Source of the DNA: Vespa crabro
Lineage: Eukaryota; Arthropoda; Insecta; Hymenoptera; Vespidae
Direction: 5' to 3'
NCBI RefSeq assembly: GCF_910589235.1
Contig: NC_060977.1
Coordinates: forward strand, 752,501 to 816,500
Length of the DNA: 64,000 nt
Below the pieces are notes generated by a model. The model was not told where the DNA came from. It searched no databases and was given only the letters and a program-made list of their open reading frames with translations. Positions 1 to 14,000 of the stretch are shown piece after piece (within the stretch, counting starts at the first letter, position 1; each line of letters begins with the position of its first letter). A program made the position numbers and the translations under genes.

Positions 1-45
1 GAAAGTTCCTCCCTCAAAAACAAATTAATTTCGTTCGAGAAACTT

Positions 46-88
<43 letters not shown>

Positions 89-876
89 AAGGAGAAAGCA
101 CTTTACATTTTGAAACGCGGTCTCTTTGATAACGAGGAACGTAAATGTGGGTCATTGAAAAAGCCGATAAATTCTTTGAAAATTGTTCTTTTCGAAAAGC
201 AGAAAAAAAAGATCGATCGCGTGCAGATCTGTCTCGATAATTGTCGAGAGACGTTACGGAATGATCGAGATAACGAATTTTCCTCCCTGCTATTCGGGAT
301 GTCTAAGAAGAAGTAGCAAAGGTGCACCGTGTTCAGGATATCGCACCTAGGAAAAGGCACACACATGGAAACGTAAAATAAGCGCGTGAAACACGAAGAG
401 CGACGTTAGGAAGGTTTGGCCGGCCTAACATAAGGGCGAGCATGTGTATGCGTGCGTATGTGTGTATGTGTGTATACTCAGAGTAGCACTTGCGCGCAAA
501 CTTGGCGAAGCTCCGGGAAGCAATTTACATGGCAGCATCTCCTCTCCTCGCGATCCTACGTAGTAGGTGGACGTCAGCGAAGGGTACGAGACGGCATTGT
601 AATTCAAGTAATGTAAGCTTTATGCAAAATACATGTTAGTTAGGAGTGCAGGAGATGGAGCCACCCTTCGCCGCTCTCTCACCTCCCTCTTTCAACCCTC
701 TTTCGTCCCTCTGCCCCTCCTTACGTTCTCTCTCGATCCCTCTCCTCGAACATTTTCCATCTCCGTCGAAAGTTCCTCCGGGGTAAAGCTCCCTGCTGCT
801 TGCCTGCCACTGGCTACTTCGCCCACACGTAGTCACACGTGCTCCACATCGACGTTATTTACATACGAGCATATCC

Positions 877-925
<49 letters not shown>

Positions 926-1047
926 GGTTCATGTATATATGTAGGTACACGTGACGCATGGAAAAGTGTGCGAGTCGTACGGAAAATGTGCGATCCTACG
1001 GAATTCTGTAAAGGTCCGCACGCACACGCCTTCGCGATCTCTTTTGC

Positions 1048-1093
<46 letters not shown>

Positions 1094-2717
1094 TTCTACC
1101 CTGCCCGACTCCTCCCGTCGACCACCCTTCGTCTTTTCTCCGTTTTCTCCCTTTCGTGTGCTTATATGCCCGCACTGTACCTAAACCTCCCTTGACCAAG
1201 GGCTGGACCAAGCATTGGCGTACTCGACCGATTTCACCTCGGTCTTTTACAGTATTTTTAGCCGATTGACAGATCGCGAAACAAGAGAAAAGTCTAGGTA
1301 GGTATGTCGATCCTCGCTTTGTAAATTACCGAATCGAAGATGGAAATAAGAGGGAAATAATTTTCTAGATACCATTCTGAATCTGAGGCATAATAAGTTC
1401 ATTCAACCTCAATTACAACTTGTAGAAACAGTTTTCGATCTAACGAATTCATTATCGTTAATTTCCGTTCGACTCGAAATTTTCGATAACTTGGAACGAA
1501 CGTTTTATAGCCTTATCCTCGGTCCAACTTTGGCTTGCGGCTCTTTACGCCAATGCGGGGGTGAGAAATGGCTAGGAGGGTGTTGGCCGGATGTAAAAGC
1601 GAAAGGGGTTGGTGGACCTCGTCCACGGCACACGCGAAAATTCTACGGCACCTCGCAGCGCCACCGAAAAACGCCACGAGGACACCCAGCCCCGGGAGAA
1701 GTTCGTAAATAATCTGAAAGGCGACGGCCCCTACCAAAAGGAAACCCCCTTTCTCCTACCTTACGCGATTCCAGAAAATCGATTCTCTAACTGCGTACGG
1801 TAAGGCGGAAAAAAGAGAAAAAAAGAGGCGTATGTAGAAACTGATTTTGGAAAATTTCAAATAAATACGATTAAAAGGAAAGAAAATAAAAAGATCATTT
1901 TCCAAATCTTCACCAACACTGGTCCTGACAATTATCTAAAGATCTAATCGTCTAATAGTATCATTGTAGAGGCAGGCGCATAAACATAAACATGAAAAAA
2001 AAACATCAATATAAAGGATAAGCGAAGAACGACTTGGTCAAAAGTTTTTACGATCGAGTGCAAACTCGTGCCTCTGTAACGTTTAGAAAAGGACGCGATT
2101 ATTAGGAGAATATTTGATCGATCGATGAAGTTTTCCAGGAACGACCCCTCGTACGTCCCAAGATCCCGCGTATATAATTTGCATGGATGGGAAAGACGAA
2201 GGTGGTAACGATGGCGTTGAGCTTAAACCGAGTTTTCAGCTCAAGATCATTGCGAAGTACTTTCGTTGCAAAAGGAGAAGGATGTGATGCTCGGCCGTGC
2301 GAGAGAGAACGTGGCAACCACCCCATGGGGGATGTTGAACCGTTCGAGAGATGAGCTACGGCCAGTTCTGACCCCCTCGGCGAGCAGAAATTACCCCCTT
2401 ATCTTCCAGCGGCAAGGCCGACGCCATACACTGAATCCTAATGGCCAATCTCGAGATTAACGTGCAGCAAATACGTCTCCACATTCGTTTCAGGCTTTCG
2501 CCGATTCGAAATCGTACATATACGAAGAATAAGATCGTAAATAAGTTCCATCGAGTTAAATGACACTGAATAAAATACGCTGGAAAAAAGAAGCTCGAGG
2601 GATAAGCCGAAAATTTGGGCGAAGCGACGATCGATGCGGAAACGAGGAAGGCAAGGATATAGCGCGCGCATGTGTGTGTGTGTGCGTGTGTGCGTGCGTG
2701 CGTGCGCGCGCGAGATA

Positions 2718-2760
<43 letters not shown>

Positions 2761-4230
2761 GAGAGAGAGCCGAAATCCGGCCCTAGGACGGACACGAAGC
2801 GGATATTCCGTGACGCGAAGATTAAAGCTCGCGTGTAGCCGCGAGCGTAGACGTATCCAAGCGCACATTTAAGCGAACGAACGTAGAGAGTCGTAGCAAA
2901 CACATGCACGAAAGTGACACTAGCGCACACTCGTGCACGCCAACGCGCGTAGAATGTAATTAAGATAAATTAGCGTTAAGGGGAATCGGGCTGAAGCTCC
3001 GAGGGTGGAGGAATGCGAAAGGGTGGACGAGAAAACGTAGATGTATGCGTACGCTTGTAGGAGTCATCTGCGAGGAGAGAAGCCGACGTAGAAAAGGAAA
3101 CGGGAGGAAGGGTGCTTTGCGAGGGAGATTTGCGAGGGCGGCTTCGTCGAGGGATGCCGGAGATAGGAAGAGGAGAAGGAGGCGGTGAGGGGAGGGCAAT
3201 GGGAAGGAGGCATGCACGTACCGAAGTTGGCGCGAGCGAGCTTCGTCGACGTTACGGCACGCTGGAAGCTTAATGATGCGTGCCGTTGCCGCCAAACGAG
3301 CATTCACTGATAAAACGATGACCAGAGGGCGAAAAGAAAAAGAAGGGGAGACGAATCTCTTTCCGTGCGTTGGCCAAGGTTATCGGGGAAGGGGTGGGGT
3401 TCGGGGGGGGGGGGGAGAGTAGAGAAAGAAGCGATTATCGATCCGACGCATCCGGCATTATGCACGGTTACGCACGGTTTCGAAGGCGAAACTCCGTGAA
3501 GGAGCGCTTCGGTACGCGAGACCAATCCCCGTATCGTTCGAGATCGAGAATATCGGGCTCGCGATAATCTCCTGCCGAGCGTTAAACTCTCGCCAATATC
3601 TTTTCTCTCCCGCATAACGCCTTTCCCCGTCCGCGCGATTCGTTCCACCCATCTTGCGATTCACGATTCGTCGGGAGAAGAAACGTTTCTACGAACGTGG
3701 CTACGAAGGAAAGAAGATGCCCCGACAAAGAGTATAGTCGCGATATCTAGTGCGCATAAATGACCTATTTACTTTTATCTTAGGTATTACCAAGATCGGC
3801 TTTATCGAGGCGATACCCAGCCATGCCCTTCGTATAGCGTTAATTTTCAGTCTTGAGACGACTCTCGCGAATTGGCTACTTGGCCTTTACGAGCGCGTTC
3901 TAAAGATATCTTCCGTGCTCGCTAGGAGGTTTGGACAGTAGGGAGAAACAATGCCTCGGGGATGCTGCCGTTGATGGACGCTTCCGATAGCGTTGAAGGG
4001 TACCGTCGAAGGTAAGGGACGAGAGAGGAGAGGCACCCGGTGAGAAAGAGGAATAACGCGCGGAGGAGTTCCTCTCTAGTTTCTCCGGCTATTATATGAT
4101 TTAATTAATTAAGTTCGCAAGACCCTCGGTAACGCGTTCGCGTGATTAATAACATTGTACGGACGGGACCACTATTAGCTCGGCCTCCGTTTGTGGATTT
4201 ACGACCTTGTATATATCCATATATTATATA

Positions 4231-4284
<54 letters not shown>

Positions 4285-7125
4285 GTATATGTATGTATGT
4301 ATATGTATGTGCGCGCTCATATGTATATATATATATACATATATACATATATATATAAATTACATGTATTCAGGCATCACCTGGTCCAGTCAACGCCAAG
4401 TGCACGCGGAAGATGGTGTTTTTGTTAGAGCAAAGCCATTGCCACTCGAACGCGTTACGATAGCGCCAACGATATCGCGTTAGATTTATGGATTTACTTG
4501 GAACTATTCCACCTAACGCCATTCATCGCGAATTTAGCCTCGCCACGAGAAAAAGATGAGAAAACGAAAAGATACGATAACGGACGTATGAGGGTGGAAG
4601 AAGAGCCGGGAAGTAGGAAAATTCGGTAAAAATGCAAACTTTTTAAACCGACAAGGTCGAAATCGTAAAAGGGAAAGAGAAATTCAGCTCGGTCTTATCG
4701 TTCGAGAGCCGAGCTCCAGCCGTCCGTTCTTTCGAGATAAGCCGTGTCCATTTACGGTATCTAATCTTATGGAGAAGCCCCGAGAAGGGGCACCTACCTC
4801 GTCATTTTAAATACGAATATCGGATCGATCTTTCGAACGATCCCATTTCATTTTCGATATAATTAATTATTTATCGGAGACGAAGGTGAAAGAAGGAGAT
4901 AAAAAAATTATGGGTCGTATGGTCGTTGATCCTTCATTCATCACGTTCGAAAAAATTGACGAGCATAAAAGTGGAAACAATGTGAATAGAGGACTGGCTA
5001 TAATGTTCGATGAATAGGCCGCAATATAGGTGGGATGCAATCGCTCCCAGGTTTGTTCACGAACCTACCCCAACAAAGTCGCAGCGACAGCAAAGCGGCT
5101 CACCCCCCCGTCGGTGCTCGGAAAAATGCCGAAACACGCCGGCAACGTGCCTTCGTACTCCCACCGACGCGAAACCACCCCTATGTCAGCCCTCGACGAG
5201 CGGGTCATTGACATGCACCCTCATAAAGAGACTGCAGATCCCGCGCTCTCGTAAGCAGATACCGTCGGAACGTTTGCATTATTTCGAGATCGCTTCGGAG
5301 AACGAGGCGAACGAAGGAACGAAAGAGAGAAAATCTTCTTTAAATCGATCCAACTAGTAACTCCAACGTTTTATTTTCACTCTATCTCATTATCTTTACC
5401 ATTTCTAATCTACCCCTTGTTGCGAAATGGCATCAACGAACCAAACGATCCATCTTTTCAGGGTGATCGTTACGTCGAAAGCTCATTGATTATCGAACAC
5501 GATTATCGATAAAATGCATATACTCGTGTAACAAGCAGCTCCGATGGCGTAAGTGCAACGGAAGCGTTACGCGCGAAATTTCGTTCGTAACAATGCATCG
5601 TTTTTTCATTCGCCGGCCAAAATACGAGTGACAGCAACCGATGAAAATAGCTCGATCACTACCTATTGTTGAGAGGGGTAACCAGAGAGAAAGAGAGACA
5701 GAGAGAGAAAGAGAGAGAGAGAAAGAGAGAGAGAGAGAGTTAGAGAGATAGAGCACGCAATGGTCTCTCCAGTTGGAATGAAAGATTCTAGCCAAGCGCG
5801 AATCGTTTCGAGGAAAAAAACGACATTTTGACGATAATTTGCATCGTTTCGCGTTGCGTCTATATCGACGAATTGCGAGAAAAGGAGACGGAGGAGAAGG
5901 ATAAAGAGCATCCGTCATCGGGATAAATCATTCTCGGCTGGCAGGCATTGAGTAGTAGTCTTGCAGAAGATTTTCTCACACTCGGTGTCGGCCAATCGCC
6001 GCTCCGAATTTCGGCAGCAAATCCGTACGGTCGACCAATCGCCAAACGTCGAGAGATGATCGATGACCGCAGAAATTACCGATTGTCGTCATCATCGTCG
6101 CCGCCGATATCATCCTCTTTATCCGTCTTCCCCCTTCCTTCTATATCCATAGAACTTGCATTTTTTGAGCTTTGCGATCAGCGTTCTTTATAAAGTTTCT
6201 CGATTCCGAAATATTTTCATTTTGTTTTTCTTTTTTCTCAATCAAGTTCAAATACTTCTTTGTTAAATTTCATATTTTTCAAATATTACAACATATCAAT
6301 GTTGAGTAATTTTAGAAATAGATTTAGCAATTAAGTTGGAAAAATTGCAATGTACGTTTAAATTTACTTTGACTGTTATGTGACATTATTTATTACTTAA
6401 TTTATCATCGTCTTAAACATTAATTTACAAAATTACTCAAAAGAAGTATTTGTCAAGAGAAAGTTATGGAAAAGTACTATTGGTACGGATTAGTCCTACG
6501 AGATACCGTTTCTTGCCTACCTGAACTTTGAAATACAATGCGACATGAAGGCAGTCTTTAAAGCTCTTTTATGGATCCTACCGTGTCGTCGGAAATACCC
6601 AGTATATAACATTGTTCGCGAAACAAAAGAATTTCCAAGCCTTCACCTTCTCTCTCTTCTTCCCTTTCTCTTTCTAGTTCCCTCCCTTGCGCTTTCACTC
6701 GGTCGCCCCCATAGTGGCACCAAGTGCACTTGTTCCTTTAAATCGTCGTGATATACAGTTATGATAATTATGATTACCGGAATTTCCTTTGACCGACGCC
6801 TAATCGTTTCTTGGCAATCAACATGCAAGAAGGAACGTTTTTCTTTTCTCCCGCATACTTGAAAATATTTTTTTTCTCGTCATTATTTTACGATAAACGT
6901 TTATGTTATTTCATAAAATTCGTAAATAATAGAAAAAAAATAAAAAATAAAAAAGAGAGAGAAAAGGAGGACACTCGGGTCGATATATCCTCCTCGACGA
7001 GAACGTACGCGTCCGTTTTCAAATACGCACGCGAATAGAGCGTGAGTTGAATTTCGATCGGTGCTCGCTTATGGACGCGAACAAAGGATTTTTGTCGTTC
7101 CTTATCCTTCGTCTGCCTCCCCCTC

Positions 7126-7183
<58 letters not shown>

Positions 7184-8270
7184 AGTTCGCGTTCATACGA
7201 GAATGAAACTCGTGGAAAAGGCGATGATCGGCGAGTAAAAGATAGAAAAAAGAGAGAACGAGTAAGACTAAGACGACGACGACGACGACGACGACGAAAA
7301 AGAAGAAATCCGAGTCGGTCTCTCGTACAGCGGATTGACGACGCATCGAAAATTAATGTGAATACCACGAAACTGGTCCCCGCGGTATTCGCCGACGGGA
7401 ACGGTATTTCTGTATTTACCAATAGTATCGATGATATTTCTTCGTTTGTTCGACGATAAGATCTCTCGCGGGACGGCAGAACGAAAATTATAGGTTATCG
7501 CAGTTTGAATTATTTCCTTCTCGACGAGAGCCGATGGATCGGCTCGAGGATCGTCGTGGTCAAGACGGCCGCCGACCTAAGATGAGCAGAGCGTAGTAGT
7601 AGATCTTATTATTAGTTCGGGAATTAGTCCTCGCGTATATACGCTCTCCGTTATACGAGTCCGAGACGATCGGTATCGATTCCTTTTTTCTTTACCGTTC
7701 CGACGCTCACGGATTTATCGATCGATACGAGGAGACGTGAATCATAAAAACTAATTGGCCAGCGCGAAATTCATATAACGTACTTGCTTAATGAGCTCCA
7801 TCCTTCGACAAAGATTTACAATCTCTTTATTTTATTTAGATTATCGCTTGTTTGAAACCTGCTTGCTGACATTAGTTTTACGTTCCATTATAAAATGTCA
7901 ACGTATGATATTACAAAAAAAAAGAAAAAACAAAACGATTGGAAAGATTTCAATAGGTCGAACGCTCTCTACGGTACTGTAGCAATAATTAAAAAATATC
8001 GTTGAGGTCGAATGCGAGTATTCGGCCGAGACCACGTTTCCCGATCTTCCCATCTTCCTCCTGTCTCTCCTCTCGTCCTTCTATCTCGCCCGATACTTCA
8101 TTTTTCTGACGCTCCTCTTTTTTACTTCTCTCGAGTTGGCTTCGATAATTAAAGTGGACGGCGTTTCGCATAGAGAAAGAAGAGGAGGAAGAAGAGGAGG
8201 AGGAAGAGGAGGAGGAGGACCTGGGCGAATCGCGATTAAATTTCGAGGAAAACGTGTGAACGAACTTTAA
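1..8270. other. Non-coding, microsatellite-rich spacer
   Basis: Apart from the exon-like segment at 5051-5250 I see no gene. Contents are TC, GA and TA tracts, a 13-base G run at 3403-3415, and a CpG-rich repeat-free patch at 1500-1740 whose open frames on both strands are about 70 codons and unconvincing. A short ATG-to-donor segment (3974-4011) is at chance level. Confidence 0.6.
5051..5250 (+). other. Exon-like open segment with flanking splice consensus
   Basis: CTCCCAG at 5044-5050 (acceptor-like, weak pyrimidine tract) is followed by 66 open codons starting VCSRTYPNKVAATAKR, with a preference for G/C third bases, ending at CTCTC|GTAAGC (5251). The protein has no family I recognise. It includes MPKHAGNVPSYSH and ends HKETADPALS. 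Neighbouring sequence is repeat-poor but not otherwise coding. It could be a conserved non-coding island instead. Confidence 0.2.
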
Positions 8271-8660
8271 TTGTGCCGCGGTGGTCCAAACAAAAGAAGC
8301 TGCGCATCCCCCTCGCGCTCCTCTCTCCTCTCAGCCAAGCACGGCGCGCTTCGTTTTCCTCCTCTCGGCTCTTCACCTCTCCTACACCACTCTCGACCGC
8401 TCGCTCTCTCGCGAGAGGCTGTACGAGCGCGTGCGCTCGAACGAGATGAGATGGAGCGAGAGGGAGCGGGACGGCGAGGAGGAAGGCGGGCGGGTGGGGC
8501 GGGGCGGGGGGGAGAGGAGCACTCTCAAGGTTAAGGCGAATCGCGCCGCGGATGACGTCAGGATGCAGTTAGACTAGTTTTAGTTTTAGTTCGAGGTCCG
8601 GCCGCCCTCTTGTCCCCCTCTCGCTCCCTCTTTCTCGCGCCGCGCCAAACTGGACAAAGG
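8271..8660 (+). promoter_or_regulatory. GC-rich promoter-like island with GC boxes and CRE
   Basis: This is an unusually GC-rich stretch within AT-rich surroundings. Overlapping GGGGCGGGG boxes (Sp1/KLF type) lie at 8496-8512, and a perfect palindromic CRE, TGACGTCA, lies at 8553-8560. Six bases after the CRE, GCAGTTAG resembles an initiator (A at 8567), and GGTCC about 28 bases further on resembles a downstream promoter element. The zinc-finger gene to the right is on the same strand, so this could be its distal promoter with a non-coding first exon spliced near 16273. It could equally serve a non-coding RNA or be an enhancer. Confidence 0.4.
8553..8560. promoter_or_regulatory. Perfect CRE (TGACGTCA)
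   Basis: The eight-base palindrome TGACGTCA is the full CREB/ATF site. It is placed just upstream of an initiator-like CAGTTAG, as is common in CREB-controlled promoters. Occupancy is inference. Confidence 0.5.
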
Positions 8661-9317
8661 ATGTTGTGGGAACCATGGTGCCGACGAGTCTCTCGCGAAT
8701 TCACGCCAAAGAAAAAGGGGTGTGGAGTTACTTTTAAACGCGATCCCAGGGAGGGCAGATTTTTTCCGACTTTCTCTCTCGGATATATCCTCTTTTCTTT
8801 TCCCTCCGAAACATTCTCCTTGCTCCTTTCTTTTAATTACCTTTCGATCGTTCGAGACGCCGAAAAAAGAGGCGCTGACCTCGAAACGTCAGGCTGGAGC
8901 GCGTTTGATAAATTGGCTCCTTTTGCCGGTCCGGTTATCGGTATTATGAGAGTCGGACGAGCTCGCGCTCGTTCGAATATTCTTCTTGCCGTGTCTCCGC
9001 GAACTGCACAAAATGTTTTTTATTTCCTTTCGAGTCGAATATTTCGTCCGAGTTGCGTCCGAGTCGGGCTATTCGAATCGTTCGGTATTTCGATGCCGTT
9101 CGCACGCGCTTAGATTGTAAATTCATTGTCGTCGAGAATGGAAACGTTCCTGTTCTGGGCCGTGTAAAAGTCGACGCGAGACAAAGATCGTCCTGATCTT
9201 TCGTAACTCTGGCTATCGGACACGTACGTACGTACGTACACGCACGTAAGAATCGGTGATGGCGCGATTACCATAAGAAGGGCTGTAATTTCACACAATG
9301 CTCCCCTTTTCTTTCTT

Positions 9318-9363
<46 letters not shown>

Positions 9364-11000
9364 GTTTCTCTGGCACTCAGTAAGAAGAACGTCCGGATGG
9401 ACGAGTTGATCGTGTGCGTTCGAGGTAGCGATCAACTTTCTCGATTTCTCAATAAATTTTCAATGGCTTCGGAACGCGCGTGTCCTGTCCTTATACTAGG
9501 AAAGGTTGCGCCCCCCTGTCGGATAGAAAAATTTGATACGGACGATGGAACAGTGACGACGGAAGAAAGATCGAGAGCGGTCCTTGAATGGATCTCGAAC
9601 GTGTCCCTTCTAGTTTCGTGTACGGAAACCTAGGCGCGAGCCAATCTATTTTTCGTCAGGTGTGCGCCTAGGGTCAACGCGACGCGTCCTTTTTTTCTCC
9701 CCTATTTTTCTTGGACAAAACCTCGTCGAGAGTCATCTTCGCGATCGGCCATAAGAACTTCATGATCGGACGAAGGGAAAAGTAGCTTTCGTCCGAGTAA
9801 CACGTCCTGATAGATTCTTATTCTTTCGTTTCTCTCGTAGAAAACTCGTGCGCGGTTGATCGAGCCACACGGTAACTCGATACAAAACCTGAATCCGATG
9901 AAGAAGGTACGAGAAATCTAAGCCGAAACGACGGACCCCTTTGACGCAGAATAACGCGTTATAATAGAAGCACGTTCTGTGATACGTCCTTCTCGAAGCG
10001 TTATAATGAGACAAAGAAAAGAAAAAGCCGCGAGCGGACGAATTTTCGAATCCCCGCAACCAACGTACATTGTATGTAGTCACCATTTTGTTAACCGACT
10101 TTTATGAGTCACTGTACTCTCCGCGCGATAAACACTCGGCTATATCTGTGGATAATGAAAAAGAAGAAGAGGAAGAAGAAGAAGAGACGGAAAATAACGG
10201 TAAAGGCGTAAAAGCGTTTATCTCGTGCGAGGGAGAAAGGAAACGAGAAAGGCTGGAGAGATGCAAGAAAACGGGACGACTACGAAGGTGACGAGAGAGA
10301 GGGAGAAAGAGAGTGAGAGAGTGAGGGAGCGGAGTAAGGTCGAGTTAGAGGAAAAAGGAAGAAAGATGAGGGCATTTGCCGTCGGGGTGGACGATTAAAA
10401 TTTCAATTCGTTTTCCTCGCGAACTGAGTCAGCCCTTCTCGTCGTTCCATCGTCTTTCGCGAGAGCGGTGAGGTCCGGGGCAAGCACCATGGACCGCAGA
10501 GCCACCACTTTGTTATAATTTCCTTTAATGATGCGACCCTGCCCTCTTTTCCGCAGTCCCTTCTCTTCCTCCTCCTCCTCCTTCTCCTCCTTCTCCTCCT
10601 CCTACGACGAAGACGACGACGACGACGACGACGACATCGACGAATATTTTTATTACTTTTCGCTGTCTAGCGGTTGCGCCGCGACGAGCTTCGCAACCTT
10701 ACTTTCTCTCTCCCTTATCCTTCTCCTCGTCTCACGAAGCTTGGGTCACGAACCTTAGCAGTACCAAAGTAACAAGATTTTACCAGTCTGATTAAAATAT
10801 TACGCCCAAGATTGCGATCCATTTTTTTTAATCGAAAGTAGGCTGTGAAATGGATAACGCCAGATATCGTCTTTCCAATTTCCGATTCGTGGCCCGCGAA
10901 AGATGGTCGGCTTTTGGTGTGGCGCGTAAGCGACACACGATGTGTTCAAGCTCATCGATATGCGTAACGCGGTCATCGATTTGCAAGCGAAGCTGCCTTT

Positions 11001-11062
<62 letters not shown>

Positions 11063-14000
11063 CCGTATTCGCGAGAAAAATGCTCCGCCCGGGGAAAAAC
11101 AATTCCGCTTCGCGAAGGGGAAGGAGAGACGGAAAGAGAATTTGTGTATATATGTGTGTGTGTGTGAGTGTGTGAGAGAGAGAGAGAAGGACAGAAGGGG
11201 TCGCTCGAAATGTACGTCGTCGCACGTGTTACGAGGAAAGCTCTTTCCAGTCCCTGTAGGATCTCGTGACGCTCCTGGAAGGAGGATGAGAAGGTGGAGA
11301 ATGAAAGCGGGGGAATGGGGGGAGGGAGGAGAAGCGATGCAATGGGGACGAGGTAGGATTTCCTTAATAAAATGGGGCGCAAACGCCACGCCAGCGAATA
11401 TCTAGCTGATAGTGGTTCGGTCAGCTCGGCGTCCACCTCGGAAAATGCCGAGTAGGATGGAGCAGAGAAAAGAGGAGAGAAAGAGAAAGAGAGAGAGAGA
11501 GAGAGAGAGGGAGGGGGAGTTGGTTTGCCTGGCTCTGGAAGTCGTGGACGGCTTGGGTGTGTTGCTTAGGCTGATTCAATCTGATGCCGGAGAACGTTCC
11601 TCCTACACCACCTTCCGTTCAACTCCCAAACTCACCCTCTCTCGCGACGGTAGCTAGGATATTCCTCTCTCCTTCCATCTCCTCGCTCGTCTCCTCTATC
11701 GAAGCTACGTATCCTCTATATGTAGTCTATGTACGTACCTACATATATATGTATATATACGTATATATAAACCGTTTTTCCGACGATTCTCGTCGACTCC
11801 TTGTCGTTTTACTTTAATCGGATACGATCGTGAAATAAGGGAAGGTTTCTTCTTGCTTCTTTTCAAATTCACGTGTATTCTACGTGTTTACGAAAGAACC
11901 AAATTTATCTCGACGCATGTAAGTTATCTTCGTCGAGGATCTTTCAGGCCTAGTTTTAAATTCGCCCTAACATCGTTCTACGCCAAATATTTTGCTCCAA
12001 GGATCGATAGATCGAACGCATCTTCAACGTCACAAATTCTTCTTTACGACGAACTCCTTCGAATTGACGATCTTTCGAAAGTACAAAATAAACGTTTCTT
12101 TGGTTGATCGAATTTATGAGGGGAAAAATTGTGGTCCGAGGAAACGAAGAAAATAAAAAATCGAAGAGGGTGCTGAATACCCTTCGCCAACTTGGCATTA
12201 TCCAAATCCGACACGTAGTCCGACGACAAAGGGGTCCTCGTGATAACGTTGGTATGGAAATTATTGTTCGTGGTAAAAGCAAGTAGCTCTTCTCGAATCG
12301 ATATCGACCATTGTTCGACTAGTTATAGTAAACGGAATAGTTCGTTTAGAATTCTACAAATTCTCGTGATCGACAGGTCAATAAGTTTTTTAATAGAACG
12401 CATTTTCTCTCGGGATAAGCTTATTATTGCTAAACGCATATGCATAAGCCACATGGGATAAGTCGTATGATACATCGTAATCCCTTGAAATTATTAAATA
12501 TAAATATGGTGATTATTTTAAGCGCGTACGACATGTCGTTACGAATATACGTACTCTTCCATACATCTAACACGTAAGACGATATTTTTAGATATCTTAT
12601 CTTATTTATAGATTTTCTTTTGCGAGTGAGTCAAATTCTCTCAGGATAAGAAATACTCGAGGTAGTCCTCGCTTCCGTGGATATTGGTGGTTGTTTACCA
12701 AGGCTCGACAACGTTTACCTTTCTTTCGGCGGTTCTTCGTGTCGCATGCGATAGACGGATATATATTATTCAAATCTTGTATCTTACCCTTCTTAAAAAA
12801 AGAAAAGAAGAAAAAATATAAGCGATAAATTGGACACATGGTGTAAATTCCATTGGTGTAAGATCAACAAAGTAATGTCATAAAGATTGCGTTTAAACGA
12901 TCGTACTTTAAATAGAGAGATAAATCGAATGTACGATAGCGATCATTCATTAATTTACGTTTACTTATGCTCGATGGCCCATCGAAAAGTGTCGATTTAA
13001 CGAGCCGAGGGGAACGAAAAGGAAAGAGAAAAAGAGAAGAAAAGAAAATCATATCGCGTAAAAAATGGATGGATAGATGGAATATTTCACGATCGTAGGT
13101 AGATCCCGCAAAAACTTGGATTCAATGCGCGATCTCAATATTCGATCTCGAAAAGCGAAGCGCATTGTTTCGAAGCTTGAGCCAGAAGGGCTGGAGAATC
13201 CCCATAAACTAATTCGTCCTTTATGTAAATCTATCACGTGACTTTAGTATCTCATGAATACATACATGCCGACTTGAGACTTTTTCTCGAAGCAAAACGA
13301 GTGCTTTGAAAATGGAGACTTTCAATTTCGTATAGAACGGTATAGAGCTCGCATAATTTCCTTCAAAAATAAATAGCAATTAGAAACTTTCCAAATTTAT
13401 AATTTTGTATTTATTATATGAGCAAAAAGAAAACGTTATAAAAGCGAGATTCGAGCGAAGGTCTTTCGAAGTAAAAAGAAGAAAAGAAAATTTTGACGAT
13501 TTTATGGCTCATCGAGGAGCAGTTGTAATTCTTTGTTACGAGTTAGACGACGTCGAAGATAATAACGTGCAATAAAACATCGAACAATGCATCGTCTTTT
13601 TTTTTTCAAATGCTATTTCAAAAATATTTCAACTAATCCAGCTTCTCATAAATTACTTTAAACTTTCACTTACATTGTAAGGAGCGTTTCGCTTGGATCC
13701 TATAAAATATCACCAAATACTTTTCGTATCCTGCCAAATATTTTTTCGATCAACGTTCTCGCTAAAGGCTCCTTAATATATTTATCTCATCCATGTAATT
13801 TCTGATTGAGAGTTTAGCGTCAAAAAGATCGATCGAATCTCTCGAATGTTTCATTTCCATCACAGGTGGTCGTGCAATGCAACGTCATAAACGTATTCAT
13901 AGAGAGCTCTTAGAGGGAGGAAAATAGTTGTAGGAGTGTCGGAAGCGGGCAGCGGGGGTAAAGAGAGAGAGAGAGAGAGAGAGAGAGCAAAGGAGTGTCG

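Noticed and set aside
3974..4011. First exon MDASDSVEGYRR ending at GTAAGG
   Set aside because: Short ATG-to-donor segments like this arise often by chance, and nothing downstream supports it.
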